This document shows, piece after piece, positions 41,957 through 55,000 of a DNA stretch of 64,000 nucleotides. The DNA lies in contig CM074127.1 of the NCBI GenBank assembly GCA_037178625.1, forward strand, positions 2,728,001-2,792,000, written 5' to 3'. Under the pieces are notes generated by a model, which was not told the DNA's origin, did not search any database, and saw nothing but the letters and a program-made list of their open reading frames with translations. The position numbers and the translations under genes were made by a program. The stretch's first letter is position 1, and each line of letters opens with the position of its first letter. The stretch comes from Skeletonema tropicum (Eukaryota > Bacillariophyta > Thalassiosirophyceae > Thalassiosirales > Thalassiosiraceae).

Positions 41957-44900
41957 TCAAACGATCATTGACTGAGAACGCAAGGTTTTTGAGTTCGATC
42001 TCCGCCGACCTGGTTCAATCTCGTTTTCAGAGTGACGTAAGCTTCCATCCTGCCTGTTGTTATTTGAGGGACGCTTTGTGGTCTCCTTGCTGGAGCCACG
42101 TAGCTTGCAGAGGTTTTCGTTGCTATCGTTGGTTGACGAATGGCGCAACGAATCTCTGCTGCTACTCCTTGTGCCATTACTACTCCTTGTTGATGATCGT
42201 AAGCCACCACTGCACCCCTTCATTGAGCCATTACTCCTTGTTGATGACCGTAAGTCCCCACTGCTCACCTTCATAGAAGATCGAACACTTCGTTTCAAAG
42301 CTCTGTGATCATTCCTTGCCAACTTCTCCTCCAGAGATGCTTGATTCATACTCTGGCTCAATTTTCGCGATCCCTTCTTCCTTGTCGAAGACCTTCTCAA
42401 CTCCGGAGCTGACTGGTTGAATAGTTCTCGATCTTGGCTCTCCTGGATTGACATAACGGCTGACTGAGACAATGAATGTGGTTGCACTTGGGTGTCATTC
42501 TTATCTGTACCCAGGACTCTTTTGCTTTCAATATTAGTAACGATGACAGATTGAGCCATAGGACGTTGGCCGGTGCTATTTTTGAATTGAACCTTTTTCA
42601 AATCGTCGGTGGAATTGAAATGGACTCTTTGAGAAGCAACAGCAGTCTCGACTCGCTGAGCTCCGGTGGCGTTGACAGATTGAGACATGCCCACTCTAGC
42701 TCTTGTGTTTAACCTTGTATCATTCGGCCAATCGGCACGATCAGAATCACTGGAACTAGTATCGTCGAGATCTGATGTCTTCTTCGAAACATCATCCTTA
42801 CCACCGCCCACAGCTGCTGCTGAGACTGGACCAGCTTTTTCAGCGTTGAGTAGATTTTCCAAATCTCTCTGCTCTTCCATCTCTCCTCGTGCATTCATCA
42901 AATATGCAATACTGATGGCAGTGAGGCAGCACCAGAGAAAACCAATGCCAACTCCAACGAAGACACCAAATCCTAGGCCAGTGTCTGATTCTTCGGTTAT
43001 GGTCACGTTTTCTTGAACGAAAACTTTTTGATTTTCCAAGAAGTACGCATATGTAGTAGGTGCCTCTGTAGGGGGAGGAGTTAGTTCTTGAACGCCGACT
43101 GCTGAAACCCCGTCCATGATCTTGAAAAAGGTGTAAAAGGCTTGCTGTTCATGAAGAAGATCCAAGAATTCCTGCTCGTGTTCTTCGAAGGCTACAGCAG
43201 CCATGCTTCCAAGGAGGTTATGAGGGAGAAAAGCAAAGGACACTTTCACAATTAGAGTAACTTCCATACCCCAGACTTGGCATTTACTGCCCTTGGCTGT
43301 CTCCCCTTCCATGGTAAAAGCTCTGGCCTGTTTTTTCGGAGAAGAGACTTGCGCTGTGACTTCATCACAACTTGCAGCATCCACCTTGAGCAGTTTTTGA
43401 TGGTACAGGTCCAACCCTTCAATAGTCATCGAGTCTTCCGTGTGTCTCCGTAAAAATGTGAGGGCAATTTCGAGAAACTTTTCCAGCTCCCTGGGAGTTA
43501 GAGATCTTTCAGGCACGTTACGTAAGATAGTTATCATGTTAGCTCTGATAGGAACTACAGGAGCGTCACTCGGCTGCAGCGCAAAAATCAACATTCGAGT
43601 AAGATGAATGAATGAATGAAGAAAAATGTCGAAAAGAATATTAACTGAACACTTCGTAATGTCGTAAACTCACCGCTGGTGTTGTTGGTTCATACGTGGG
43701 AGACCTTGACGACGTCGGTTCAATTGTTGGAGATTCTGTAGGATACATAGGGGCAGGTGTGAAAGGTGCTCCAGTTACAGGTGCAGCCGTGGTTGGTGTC
43801 AAAGTTGGTGGTTCGGTTTCAGGTGACTTGGTCGGCGCCGGCAGAGTTGGGCTATGAGATGAAAAGGGTGAAAACTGGGTCTTAGAGAGCTCCGTGTACC
43901 ATACTTAATACCAAACAACAAAAAATAAGATAACTCACCTTCCAGTGGGCACGAGAGGACAAGGAAGTTCCATAACTGGTCCGTACATGCTAAAAGGTTT
44001 ACAAGGCATAATATCATAGTAGATAGCGCCCAGATATTGACGTGGAGCACGATAGAAAACTCCATTAGCCTCTTCAGGGTCAGGGAAAGGATATTTCAGA
44101 ACTCCCTCACCCTCCCAAATTTCAATGTCTGGCGAATCAGAATGGTATTTGGCATCCGGTATGATTCCGCCACTTCCCAATTTATACACCAAGTTGATAG
44201 TTGTTAGAGTCAGATAAAAAGCCCGCGTACCCTTCTCCCCTCCTCCGCCGGGAATGGAGACTTGGGTGAACATTTCGGGGGGGATTGCAGTGTACCTACC
44301 GATCCCCCTTCCCTTGACAGTTCCGCTACCAATCAAGTCCCAGCCCTCAAACGCTCCCTTGTGTTCAGTATAGCTGCCTGCCCTACTCCATAACTCGAAG
44401 GTGACATCGTCTGTAGTCTCCGTGTAGAAATCAAATCCCGTCATGACAACGACACTTGCATCCGGCTTGGTTCGAATATTGAAGACAAATCCGTACGACG
44501 AAGTTGTTTTTCCGCCCAATTGTAAATCTTGTTGCGATCCCGTCATGATATATTGATCGAGAGACCGAGACGGTTCTGACGAAGGCTCACCACTTGGCGC
44601 TACACTGGGTTCAGAACTTGGAGTGGCGGTCTGAGATAGGAAGGATGTGTGAGCCGAACGAAAAGCAAATGCGACGATCCAAATTTAAGTTTGTATACCA
44701 AAAAAAATGAGAGAATCAAATATGTGGGCAATAGATACTCACCGGTGGTCCTGTCGGAGCTGGCGTAGGCTTCCCCGTTGGCGTCCTAGTTGGCCTCGCA
44801 GTCAAATCAGAGGCAGCAACAGCCTCAATGCCCTCGACCCTAGAAAAGAAATCTCGTCCCGCCCGTTCTCCCCTCTCGCGTAGTGTACTAACAACCTTTG

Positions 44901-45750
44901 CTCCCTGCCTGTTAATGGAATCCTCAGCGATAACATCCAAATCTAGAAATGGAGGTGGACGATAATCCCCCGTTACAACCAGGGAAACATCCAAAGCAGA
45001 TGATCCACTTGGCAACATTCGTTGGGTGATATTATTTACAACAATACTTCTGTGCCACCCCTTGAGTTCTCTGGATGAATAACGGTGTTCCAATTCCCTC
45101 CGGCTCACAGCGTTCTGCCCGGTAGTCAACACATCGCCCAAACCGATTCCTAACCCAGCCGCAACTTCTTCAATGTAGTCGAAAATCGTCCCTTCAAACA
45201 GGGAGCTGTCTTCATTCTCCATAGTCCCATCCGGACCGATCAAAGTCGTCATAATATTTGAAACCAGCTCTTCCAGCGGCTGATCGCAATTCGTGGCAGC
45301 AAAGCATTTCGTCACGTCCTGCTCCTCAATACAATTCGACAAGCCCGGTATATACGTGACGTAGTCACATAAGGGTCGCTCTTCGCCAGTGAGTGGGTCA
45401 AGATTACACTCGGTGGTTGTGGGGCAGGGCCGATTGCATGTCAACATGGCATGGACCCACGTCTTGCCACAAAAATTGTTAGTAGCACTCTCCGACGTCG
45501 ACACTCGAAACTGGGTGGGTGAGGCCGTCGGGTCAACATCCGCCGGTTCACAGACTGTGAAGCCATGACAAGTGAAGCCCTCTCCCAGATCTTCACATTC
45601 AGAGTCAGCTTCAGTGGGGCAGGGTTTATGGCAGTTGCTGTTCGCATCCGGCCAGCTCGTTCCGCAATAACAATCGGCACATTCGGAGGTCACTACTTGG
45701 GGGAGGAGTGCCGACGTGAGGAGGAGAAGGCATGGAAATAATGTCGACAT
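41957..45750 (-). CDS. Receptor-like type I membrane protein with PT linkers (1164 aa)
   Basis: Exons 45750-44743, 44630-43939, 43851-43674 and 43573-41957, introns 112, 87 and 100 bases. The signal peptide is MSTLFPCLLLLTSALLPQVVTS. Two Cys-rich modules follow (CGTSWPDANSNCHKPCP, CGKTWVHAMLTCNRPCP), resembling short chitin-binding-like units seen in diatom wall proteins. PT-rich linkers (exon ends and all of exon 3) separate an ectodomain in exon 2 (about 350-560) from a membrane-proximal domain in exon 4. One membrane span (GFGVFVGVGIGFLWCCLTAI) and a ~340-residue Ser/Arg-rich cytoplasmic tail with repeated SSTRSNGSMKG-like units close the protein. Introns 1-3 flank linkers, so exons act as modules. 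Likely a cell-surface or silica-wall-associated protein; ligand unknown. Confidence 0.8.
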
Positions 45751-46947
45751 GGCCCAAGAGGAAATAATAGCAGGAGAAATATAGTTTTATTTTCTGCTAT
45801 GGGCAATTATTTATTATTCTTCAGTGGTAAGATGTAGTTGCCTTCTTCTTTCAATCACAGATAGGGGATAGTTCTTGCCCAAGGAATCCTCGGTACTAAA
45901 CGGTTGGTAATGTTTGTTCTGGTTGTGGCTGTGTCGGCTGTTGTGTTCTGTGTGCGTGCCCATGTAAAAAGGAGCCTCCAGACGGACACAGTGAGGTTAT
46001 GTACAATAGTGTTTCCCGGGGTCATTAGCGGAATTCTGTCTTGTTCCAGCTGCCAACGCATGGTTGCTTCTTGGTCATTTTCCTGGCTGGCTCTTGGGTG
46101 AGACATTTTTGACAAATAGCGGTACCGCATGTAGCTTCTTCAAGATGGCGGATACTGTACGTTTGCTCTCAAATCCTACCTTTGACTTCAATAACGGGAG
46201 TTAGTGGACAAGTGAGGTATCAATGAGCTTCTACGGACAATATGAATAACATTGACGCTTTGAAATAGGGTCAACATCCTAGCACTTACTGAGTTATGGC
46301 TAGTCGTAGGGAGCCCAATTTCACCATGGTTGTGTGTTTTAGATGACATAATCGGAGGTGAGTCAGGGCAAAAGACTTAGTTTTACCTTAAATAAGTAGG
46401 AATTAGTATTTGGGTGCCAGTTCTTGTCACACAGACAAAATAAACTGATCTTTCTCGATTATGGTAAAATAAGCTTTGAAAACCACTTTTGAAGTAGAGG
46501 AGTGCAAAATCATTAATTTTGGGCTTCGACAGTGCATTCTACTAGTTCCGACAGAGGTAATGTCGAAAAGAATTTTCGAAAAATTCCTTCTGGAAGCTAC
46601 AAAAAGTGGTTTTCAAACTTTTATGTAGGATTTGAAAGCAAACGTACAGTATGGGATATGGCGGGAAGCGGGAAGTTTTAGCTGAGAGAAGGAGAAGGGA
46701 GCGAAATTTGGCGATAGATATGACACTCTATGACGACATTCCTTCTCAAAAAAAAGCTCAGCAGAAAAAGAACACTTTTCGAAGAGCAGATTGACTGCGA
46801 TGATGTGCGTGATGTTCGTTCTTGGGCATTGTTTCAGAATAATGTCAAGACCGTTAGATAGTTTGGCACCTGCCTCGCCGCATAATAAAACGATAATAAT
46901 ATAAGCAATTGTATCACTTTTTATACAGACCTCAACCACAGAGAAAA
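45751..46947. other. Intergenic region containing a nested foldback
   Basis: About 1.2 kb. It contains the inverted-repeat element at 46152-46652. A minus-strand frame at 45855-46130 lacks family features and is not called. The promoter of the proline dehydrogenase gene lies at the right end. Confidence 0.45.
46152..46652. repeat. MITE/foldback candidate with nested inverted repeats
   Basis: Outer arms 46152-46179 and 46625-46652 are inverted and differ at one of 28 positions (ATACTGTACGTTTGCT at the outer end). An inner pair, TTTGAAAACCACTTTT at 46475-46490 and its exact complement at 46602-46617, lies inside. The sequence can fold into a two-tier hairpin. There is no coding capacity. Confidence 0.65.
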
Positions 46948-48735
46948 ATGTTATGCACCAGCGTGCGCATCTGCAGACGCTGCGTCGGTTTCATGAGAGA
47001 TGCAAAAATGATGCATCCTCTTCTGCAAGCTCCATCTTTACATGCGAACCGAACTCATTTGCTTGCTGGTCGTCTTCGATGCATCACATCCTCTACATCA
47101 AGCGCAAAGGCCGCGGCTTCTCATGTAGTCGTTGATGTTGATAAAGATGCTATCAATCAGCACCACGACGTCGACATTGGTGATCTTCACGCGAGCTGCA
47201 GCTTTTCCGACGCTCAGTTAGCTCATGCCTCCAAATCTACACTTGAGATAGTGACAGCCATTGGTGTATTCTCATCTTGTCGACTCCCGTTCCTGATCCG
47301 AAATGCTGAGTACTTCCTTGATTTGTCCTACAAGTTCCTTGGACACTCCATAACAAATGCACTTATGAAGCACACCTTCTTTCGACACTTTTGTGCTGGT
47401 GAAGATCGTCATGATATCAAACCTGTCATTGAAATGCTTCGAAGATATAACATAGGCCCAATACTTGATTATGCTGCTGAGAATGACAACGCGGACTCGT
47501 CTGAGGCAGTCACTGACTTGCGAGGAATCGTCAGTCAGCCGCCGTTCAACCAGCCGGCTCGAGTGTATGACTACGAATCTGAAGAAGAATGCGAAAGGCA
47601 TGTTTCCATCTTTCAAGAGTGCATACATTCTGTCCATGATGTCTCTTCTGTTGGATTTGCAGCGCTGAAGGTAACTGCTTTGGGAAACCCCGAATTATTG
47701 GAGCGCATGTCGACGATGATTGTAGAGGTTAAGAATCTCTTTGCAAAGTTTCAGCCTGAGAGTGGATCTGGAGGATTGATAAGTCGAGAAAAATTTGCTC
47801 AGTGCTATCAGCAGCACTTCCATGTAGACGAACGCCAATTAAAAGACGTGATCGAGTCCCTTGATCCCAACGATTCAGGAGTGGTTGACTTTATCTCTTT
47901 TGCTGAGATGCTCACCCCATACAACCTTCCTAACTTCACACTCAAGTGCAAAAGCATTGGACCATTAGCACTTGTAACTCCTTCTTCGGATGAAATTGTT
48001 CTCATGAAGCGCATGAGTGAGCGCTTGCACACTCTTGCCACAGATGCTGCTCAAAATGGTACAAGGCTTTTGATTGACGCAGAACATTGGAAGTATCAAC
48101 CAGCTATTGATAACCTTGTTCTCGAGCTACAGAAAAAGTTTAATGCCAAGGACAAAACAGATCGCCCAATCGTCTTCACTACGTATCAGTGTTACTTAAA
48201 AGATACGCTGGAGAGAGTTGAAATGGACATGAAAAGATCAGAACGATATTCCTTCCATCTTGGAGCAAAGCTTGTGAGAGGAGCATACATGGAGCATGAG
48301 CGCGAAAGGTCGAAGAACCTGAATTATCCGTGTCCAATCCATGACACAGCTGAAGATACGCACCAATGTTATGATGACGTTGTCGAGTACTTACTTCGTT
48401 ATCGATGGCAGAATGGATGTGGAACAGAGATTATGGTTGCGACACATAACCAAGCAAGCATAGAAAAGGCGGTTGCTTTGATGAAACAGTTTGGTTTAGA
48501 GCCTCAAGACCCATCTGTCTATTTTGCACAACTATTTGGAATGCGTGACAATATTACCTTTCCCCTTGGCAGCAAAGGATACAACGTATTCAAGTATTTA
48601 CCATATGGAAAAGTTGAGGAAGTTATGCCCTATCTTCTTCGACGTGCTGCAGAAAATAGCGCAGTGCTGGGAGATACTACGTCCGAATTAGATTTGCTCA
48701 AGGAAGCACTATACAAGAGAGTGTTTACCAGATAG
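46948..48735 (+). CDS. PRODH: Proline dehydrogenase with EF-hand insert, mitochondrial
   Basis: Intronless, 595 residues. It oxidises proline to pyrroline-5-carboxylate with FAD, passing electrons to the respiratory chain. The Arg/Cys-rich N-terminus (MLCTSVRICRRCVGFMRDA) is a mitochondrial presequence. The FAD-barrel motifs are present: LLIDAEHWKYQPAID, FTTYQCYLKDTLERV, LGAKLVRGAYMEHER (near 443), VATHNQASI, FAQLFGMRDN and the C-terminal YLPYGKVEEVMPYLLRRAAEN. At about 306-318 a canonical EF-hand loop, DPNDSGVVDFISF, sits in an insert between the N-terminal helices and the barrel, as in some eukaryotic PRODH proteins, and may give calcium sensitivity. The ATG at 46948 was chosen because sequence upstream in frame has only TTG. 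Confidence 0.9.
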   Translation: MLCTSVRICRRCVGFMRDAKMMHPLLQAPSLHANRTHLLAGRLRCITSSTSSAKAAASHVVVDVDKDAINQHHDVDIGDLHASCSFSDAQLAHASKSTLEIVTAIGVFSSCRLPFLIRNAEYFLDLSYKFLGHSITNALMKHTFFRHFCAGEDRHDIKPVIEMLRRYNIGPILDYAAENDNADSSEAVTDLRGIVSQPPFNQPARVYDYESEEECERHVSIFQECIHSVHDVSSVGFAALKVTALGNPELLERMSTMIVEVKNLFAKFQPESGSGGLISREKFAQCYQQHFHVDERQLKDVIESLDPNDSGVVDFISFAEMLTPYNLPNFTLKCKSIGPLALVTPSSDEIVLMKRMSERLHTLATDAAQNGTRLLIDAEHWKYQPAIDNLVLELQKKFNAKDKTDRPIVFTTYQCYLKDTLERVEMDMKRSERYSFHLGAKLVRGAYMEHERERSKNLNYPCPIHDTAEDTHQCYDDVVEYLLRYRWQNGCGTEIMVATHNQASIEKAVALMKQFGLEPQDPSVYFAQLFGMRDNITFPLGSKGYNVFKYLPYGKVEEVMPYLLRRAAENSAVLGDTTSELDLLKEALYKRVFTR

Positions 48736-49044
48736 TAACCATTCAAATTAACTCATCATTAGATCAAAATACGTAACCCAGAAACTATGAGAGAATAAAG
48801 CAATTCCATACCAAAACCTTCTCCAACAAAAACCAGATAAAATGTCAGCCAAAGAATCATATATAAATACATATAATATATCGTCTGGTGGGCCCTATAA
48901 GAAGGAAAGAATAAGTTCATTTGAGTATGCTCAAACAAAAATCAGTGAGAGAGGGGAAATGATGTCAATTCAGAAATAATCAAAAACGACGACATCAGGA
49001 ATAAAGTAGAATAAGTCTCTAACTCTAAATATGATTAAATAAGG
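48736..49044. other. AT-rich 3' flank before the satellite
   Basis: About 310 AT-rich bases between the PRODH stop and the sharp left edge of the satellite. Nothing else is recognised. Confidence 0.5.
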
Positions 49045-52000
49045 AGTTAAGGGCCAGACCCAATTGGACCTCTCAGATCGGCTATGACATTGTTATGTAA
49101 ATAGATTTTACGAAGGAACCCGACTGCGCAGTCAAATGTGCTTGTATAGTATCGCCGCCAGGTATAATGGGCCACTAGAAGCGGCTCATGCGAGTATTGA
49201 CGACGATATGTACGATTTGGCTTCATGTGGTGCTGCGGGCCAGCCCCAATTAGACTTCATCAGGACATTTAAGAAGCTGAAGCTTTGGCTTTACCGGCGC
49301 CATCCGTCTGCGCAGTGCAAATGTGCTTGTATAGTATCGCCGCCAGGTATAATGGGCCACTAGAAGCGGCTCATGCGAGTATTGACGACGATATGTACGA
49401 TTTGGCTTCATGTGGTGCTGCGGGCCAGCCCCAATTGGACTTCATCAGGACATCTAAGAAGCTGAAGCTTTGGCTTTACAGGCGCCATCCGTCTGCGCAG
49501 TGCAAATGTGCTTGTATAGTATCGCCGCCAGGTATAATGGGCCACTAGAAGCGGCTCATGCGAGTATTGACGACGATATGTACGATTTGGCTTTATGTGG
49601 TGCTGCGGGCCAGCCCCAATTGGACTTCATCAGGACATCTACGAAGCTGAAGCTTTGGCTTTACAGGCGCCATCCGTCTGCGCAGTGCAAATGTGCTTGT
49701 ATAGTATCGCCGCCAGGTATAATGGGCCACTAGAAGCGGCTCATGCGAGTATTGACGACGATATGTACGATTTGGCTTTATGTGGTGCTACGAGCCAGCC
49801 CCAATTGGACCTCTAAGATTAGCTTTGACGTTTTCAAGTTGCTTCTTTGTATGCTACCCGACTGCGCAGTGCAAATGTGCTTGTATAGTATCGCCGCCAG
49901 GTATAATGGGCCACTAGAAGCGGCTCATGCGAGTATTGACGACGATATGTACGATTTGGCTTTATGTGGTGCTGTGGGCAAGCCTCAATTGGACTTCATC
50001 AGGACATCTACGAAGCTGTAGCTTTGGCTTTACCGGCGCCATCCGTCTGCGCAGTGCAAATGTGCTTGTATAGTATCGCCGCCAGGTATAATGGGCCACT
50101 AGAAGCGGCTCATGCGAGTATTGACGACGATATGTACGATTTGGCTTTATGTGGTGCTGCGGGCAAGACCAAATAAATCATGGACCTCTCAGATCGGCTA
50201 TGACAATTAGAAGCTGCTTCTATGTATGCTACCCGACTGCGCAGTGCAAATGTGCTTGTATAGTATCGCCGCCAGGTATAATGGGCCACTAGAAGCGGCT
50301 CATGCGAGTATTGACGACGATATGTACGATTTGGCTTCATGTGGTGCTGCGGGCCAGCCCCAATTAGACTTCATCAGGACATTTAAGAAGCTGAAGCTTT
50401 GGCTTTACCGGCGCCATCCGTCTGCGCAGTGCAAATGTGCTTGTATAGTATCGCCGCCAGGTATAATGGGCCACTAGAAGCGGCTCATGCGAGTATTGAC
50501 GACGATATGTACGATTTGGCTTTATGTGGTGCTGTGGGCCAGCCTCAATTGGACTTCATCAGGACATCTACGAAGCTGTAGCTTTGGCTTTACCGGCGCC
50601 ATCCGTCTGCGCAGTGCAAATGTGCTTGTATAGTATCGCCGCCAGGTATAATGGGCCACTAGAAGCGGCTCATGCGAGTATTGAAGACGATATGTACGAT
50701 TTGGCTTTATGTGGTGCTGCGGGCAAGACCAAATAAATCATGGACCTCTCAGATCGGCTATGACAATTAGAAGCTGCTTCTATGTATGCTACCCGACTGC
50801 GCAGTGCAAATGTGCTTGTATAGTATCGCCGCCAGGTATAATGGGCCACTAGAAGCGGCTCATGCGAGTATTGACGACGATATGTACGATTTGGCTTCAT
50901 GTGGTGCTGCGGGCCAGCCCCAATTAGACTTCATCAGGACATTTAAGAAGCTGAAGCTTTGGCTTTACCGGCGCCATCCGTCTGCGCAGTGCAAATGTGC
51001 TTGTATAGTATCGCCGCCAGGTATAATGGGCCACTAGAAGCGGCTCATGCGAGTATTGACGACGATATGTACGATTTGGCTTCATGTGGTGCTGCGGGCC
51101 AGCCCCAATTGGACTTCATCAGGACATCTAAGAAGCTGAAGCTTTGGCTTTACAGGCGCCATCCGTCTGCGCAGTGCAAATGTGCTTGTATAGTATCGCC
51201 GCCAGGTATAATGGGCCACTAGAAGCGGCTCATGCGAGTATTGACGACGATATGTACGATTTGGCTTTATGTGGTGCTGCGGGCCAGCCCCAATTGGACT
51301 TCATCAGGACATCTACGAAGCTGTAGCTTTGGCTTTACCGGCGACACCCGTCTGCGCAGTGCAAATGTGCTTGTATAGTATCGCCGCCAGGTATAATGGG
51401 CCACTAGAAGCGGCTCATGCGAGTATTGACGACGATATGTACGATTTGGCTTTATGTGGTGCTACGAGCCAGCCCCAATTGGACCTCTAAGATTAGCTTT
51501 GACGTTTTCAAGTTGCTTCTTTGTATGCTACCCGACTGCGCAGTGCAAATGTGCTTGTATAGTATCGCCGCCAGGTATAATGGGCCACTAGAAGCGGCTC
51601 ATGCGAGTATTGACGACGATATGTACGATTTGGCTTTATGTGGTGCTGTGGGCCAGCCTCAATTGGACTTCATCAGGACATCTACGAAGCTGTAGCTTTG
51701 GCTTTACCGGCGCCATCCGTCTGCGCAGTGCAAATGTGCTTGTATAGTATCGCCGCCAGGTATAATGGGCCACTAGAAGCGGCTCATGCGAGTATTGAAG
51801 ACGATATGTACGATTTGGCTTTATGTGGTGCTGCGGGCAAGACCAAATAAATCATGGACCTCTCAGATCGGCTATGACAATTAGAAGCTGCTTCTATGTA
51901 TGCTACCCGACTGCGCAGTGCAAATGTGCTTGTATAGTATCGCCGCCAGGTATAATGGGCCACTAGAAGCGGCTCATGCGAGTATTGACGACGATATGTA

Positions 52001-55000
52001 CGATTTGGCTTCATGTGGTGCTGCGGGCCAGCCCCAATTAGACTTCATCAGGACATTTAAGAAGCTGAAGCTTTGGCTTTACCGGCGCCATCCGTCTGCG
52101 CAGTGCAAATGTGCTTGTATAGTATCGCCGCCAGGTATAATGGGCCACTAGAAGCGGCTCATGCGAGTATTGACGACGATATGTACGATTTGGCTTCATG
52201 TGGTGCTGCGGGCCAGCCCCAATTGGACTTCATCAGGACATCTACGAAGCTGAAGCTTTGGCTTTACAGGCGCCATCCGTCTGCGCAGTGCAAATGTGCT
52301 TGTATAGTATCGCCGCCAGGTATAATGGGCCACTAGAAGCGGCTCATGCGAGTATTGACGACGATATGTACGATTTGGCTTTATGTGGTGCTGCGGGCCA
52401 GCCCCAATTGGACTTCATCAGGACATCTACGAAGCTGTAGCTTTGGCTTTACCGGCGACACCCGTCTGCGCAGTGCAAATGTGCTTGTATAGTATCGCCG
52501 CCAGGTATAATGGGCCACTAGAAGCGGCTCATGCGAGTATTGACGACGATATGTACGATTTGGCTTTATGTGGTGCTGCGGGCCAGCCCCAATTGGACTT
52601 CATCAGGACATCTACGAAGCTGTAGCTTTGGCTTTACCGGCGACACCCGTCTGCGCAGTGCAAATGTGCTTGTATAGTATCGCCGCCAGGTATAATGGGC
52701 CACTAGAAGCGGCTCATGCGAGTATTGACGACGATATGTACGATTTGGCTTCATGTGGTGCTACGAGCCAGCCCCAATTGGACCTCTAAGATTAGCTTTG
52801 ACGTTTTCAAGTTGCTTCTTTGTATGCTACCCGACTGCGCAGTGCAAATGTGCTTGTATAGTATCGCCGCCAGGTATAATGGGCCACTAGAAGCGGCTCA
52901 TGCGAGTATTGACGACGATATGTACGATTTGGCTTTATGTGGTGCTGTGGGCCAGCCCCAATTGGACTTCATCAGGACATCTACGAAGCTGTAGCTTTGG
53001 CTTTACCGGCGCCATCCGTCTGCGCAGTGCAAATGTGCTTGTATAGTATCGCCGCCAGGTATAATGGGCCACTAGAAGCGGCTCATGTGAGTATTGAAGA
53101 CGATATGTACGATTTGGCTTTATGTGGTGCTGCGGGCAAGACCAAATAAATCATGGACCTCTCAGATCGGCTATGACAATTAGAAGCTGCTTCTATGTAT
53201 GCTACCCGACTGCGCAGTGCAAATGTGCTTGTATAGTATCGCCGCCAGGTATAATGGGCCACTAGAAGCGGCTCATGCGAGTATTGACGACGATATGTAC
53301 GATTTGGCTTCATGTGGTGCTGCGGGCCAGCCCCAATTAGACTTCATCAGGACATTTAAGAAGCTGAAGCTTTGGCTTTACCGGCGCCATCCGTCTGCGC
53401 AGTGCAAATGTGCTTGTATAGTATCGCCGCCAGGTATAATGGGCCACTAGAAGCGGCTCATGCGAGTATTGACGATGATATGTACGATTTGGCTTCATGT
53501 GGTGCTGCGGGCCAGCCCCAATTGGACTTCATCAGGACATCTAAGAAGCTGAAGCTTTGGCTTTACAGGCGCCATCCGTCTGCGCAGTGCAAATGTGCTT
53601 GTATAGTATCGCCGCCAGGTATAATGGGCCACTAGAAGCGGCTCATGCGAGTATTGACGACGATATGTACGATTTGGCTTTATGTGGTGCTGCGGGCCAG
53701 CCCCAATTGGACTTCATCAGGACATCTACGAAGCTGTAGCTTTGGCTTTACCGGCGACACCCGTCTGCGCAGTGCAAATGTGCTTGTATAGTATCGCCGC
53801 CAGGTATAATGGGCCACTAGAAGCGGCTCATGCGAGTATTGACGACGATATGTACGATTTGGCTTCATGTGGTGCTACGAGCCAGCCCCAATTGGACCTC
53901 TAAGATTAGCTTTGACGTTTTCAAGTTGCTTCTTTGTATGCTACCCGACTGCGCAGTGCAAATGTGCTTGTATAGTATCGCCGCCAGGTATAATGGGCCA
54001 CTAGAAGCGGCTCATGCGAGTATTGACGACGATATGTACGATTTGGCTTTATGTGGTGCTGTGGGCCAGCCTCAATTGGACTTCATCAGGACATCTACGA
54101 AGCTGTAGCTTTGGCTTTACCGGCGCCATCCGTCTGCGCAGTGCAAATGTGCTTGTATAGTATCGCCGCCAGGTATAATGGGCCACTAGAAGCGGCTCAT
54201 GCGAGTATTGAAGACGATATGTACGATTTGGCTTTATGTGGTGCTGCGGGCAAGACCAAATAAATCATGGACCTCTCAGATCGGCTATGACAATTAGAAG
54301 CTGCTTCTATGTATGCTACCCGACTGCGCAGTGCAAATGTGCTTGTATAGTATCGCCGCCAGGTATAATGGGCCACTAGAAGCGGCTCATGCGAGTATTG
54401 AAGACGATATGTACGATTTGGCTTCATGTGGTGCTGCGGGCCAGCCCCAATTAGACTTCATCAGGACATTTAAGAAGCTGAAGCTTTGGCTTTACCGGCG
54501 CCATCCGTCTGCGCAGTGCAAATGTGCTTGTATAGTATCGCCGCCAGGTATAATGGGCCACTAGAAGCGGCTCATGCGAGTATTGACGACGATATGTACG
54601 ATTTGGCTTCATGTGGTGCTGCGGGCCAGCCCCAATTGGACTTCATCAGGACATCTAAGAAGCTGAAGCTTTGGCTTTACAGGCGCCATCCGTCTGCGCA
54701 GTGCAAATGTGCTTGTATAGTATCGCCGCCAGGTATAATGGGCCACTAGAAGCGGCTCATGCGAGTATTGACGACGATATGTACGATTTGGCTTTATGTG
54801 GTGCTGCGGGCCAGCCCCAATTGGACTTCATCAGGACATCTACGAAGCTGTAGCTTTGGCTTTACCGGCGACACCCGTCTGCGCAGTGCAAATGTGCTTG
54901 TATAGTATCGCCGCCAGGTATAATGGGCCACTAGAAGCGGCTCATGCGAGTATTGACGACGATATGTACGATTTGGCTTCATGTGGTGTTACGAGCCAGC

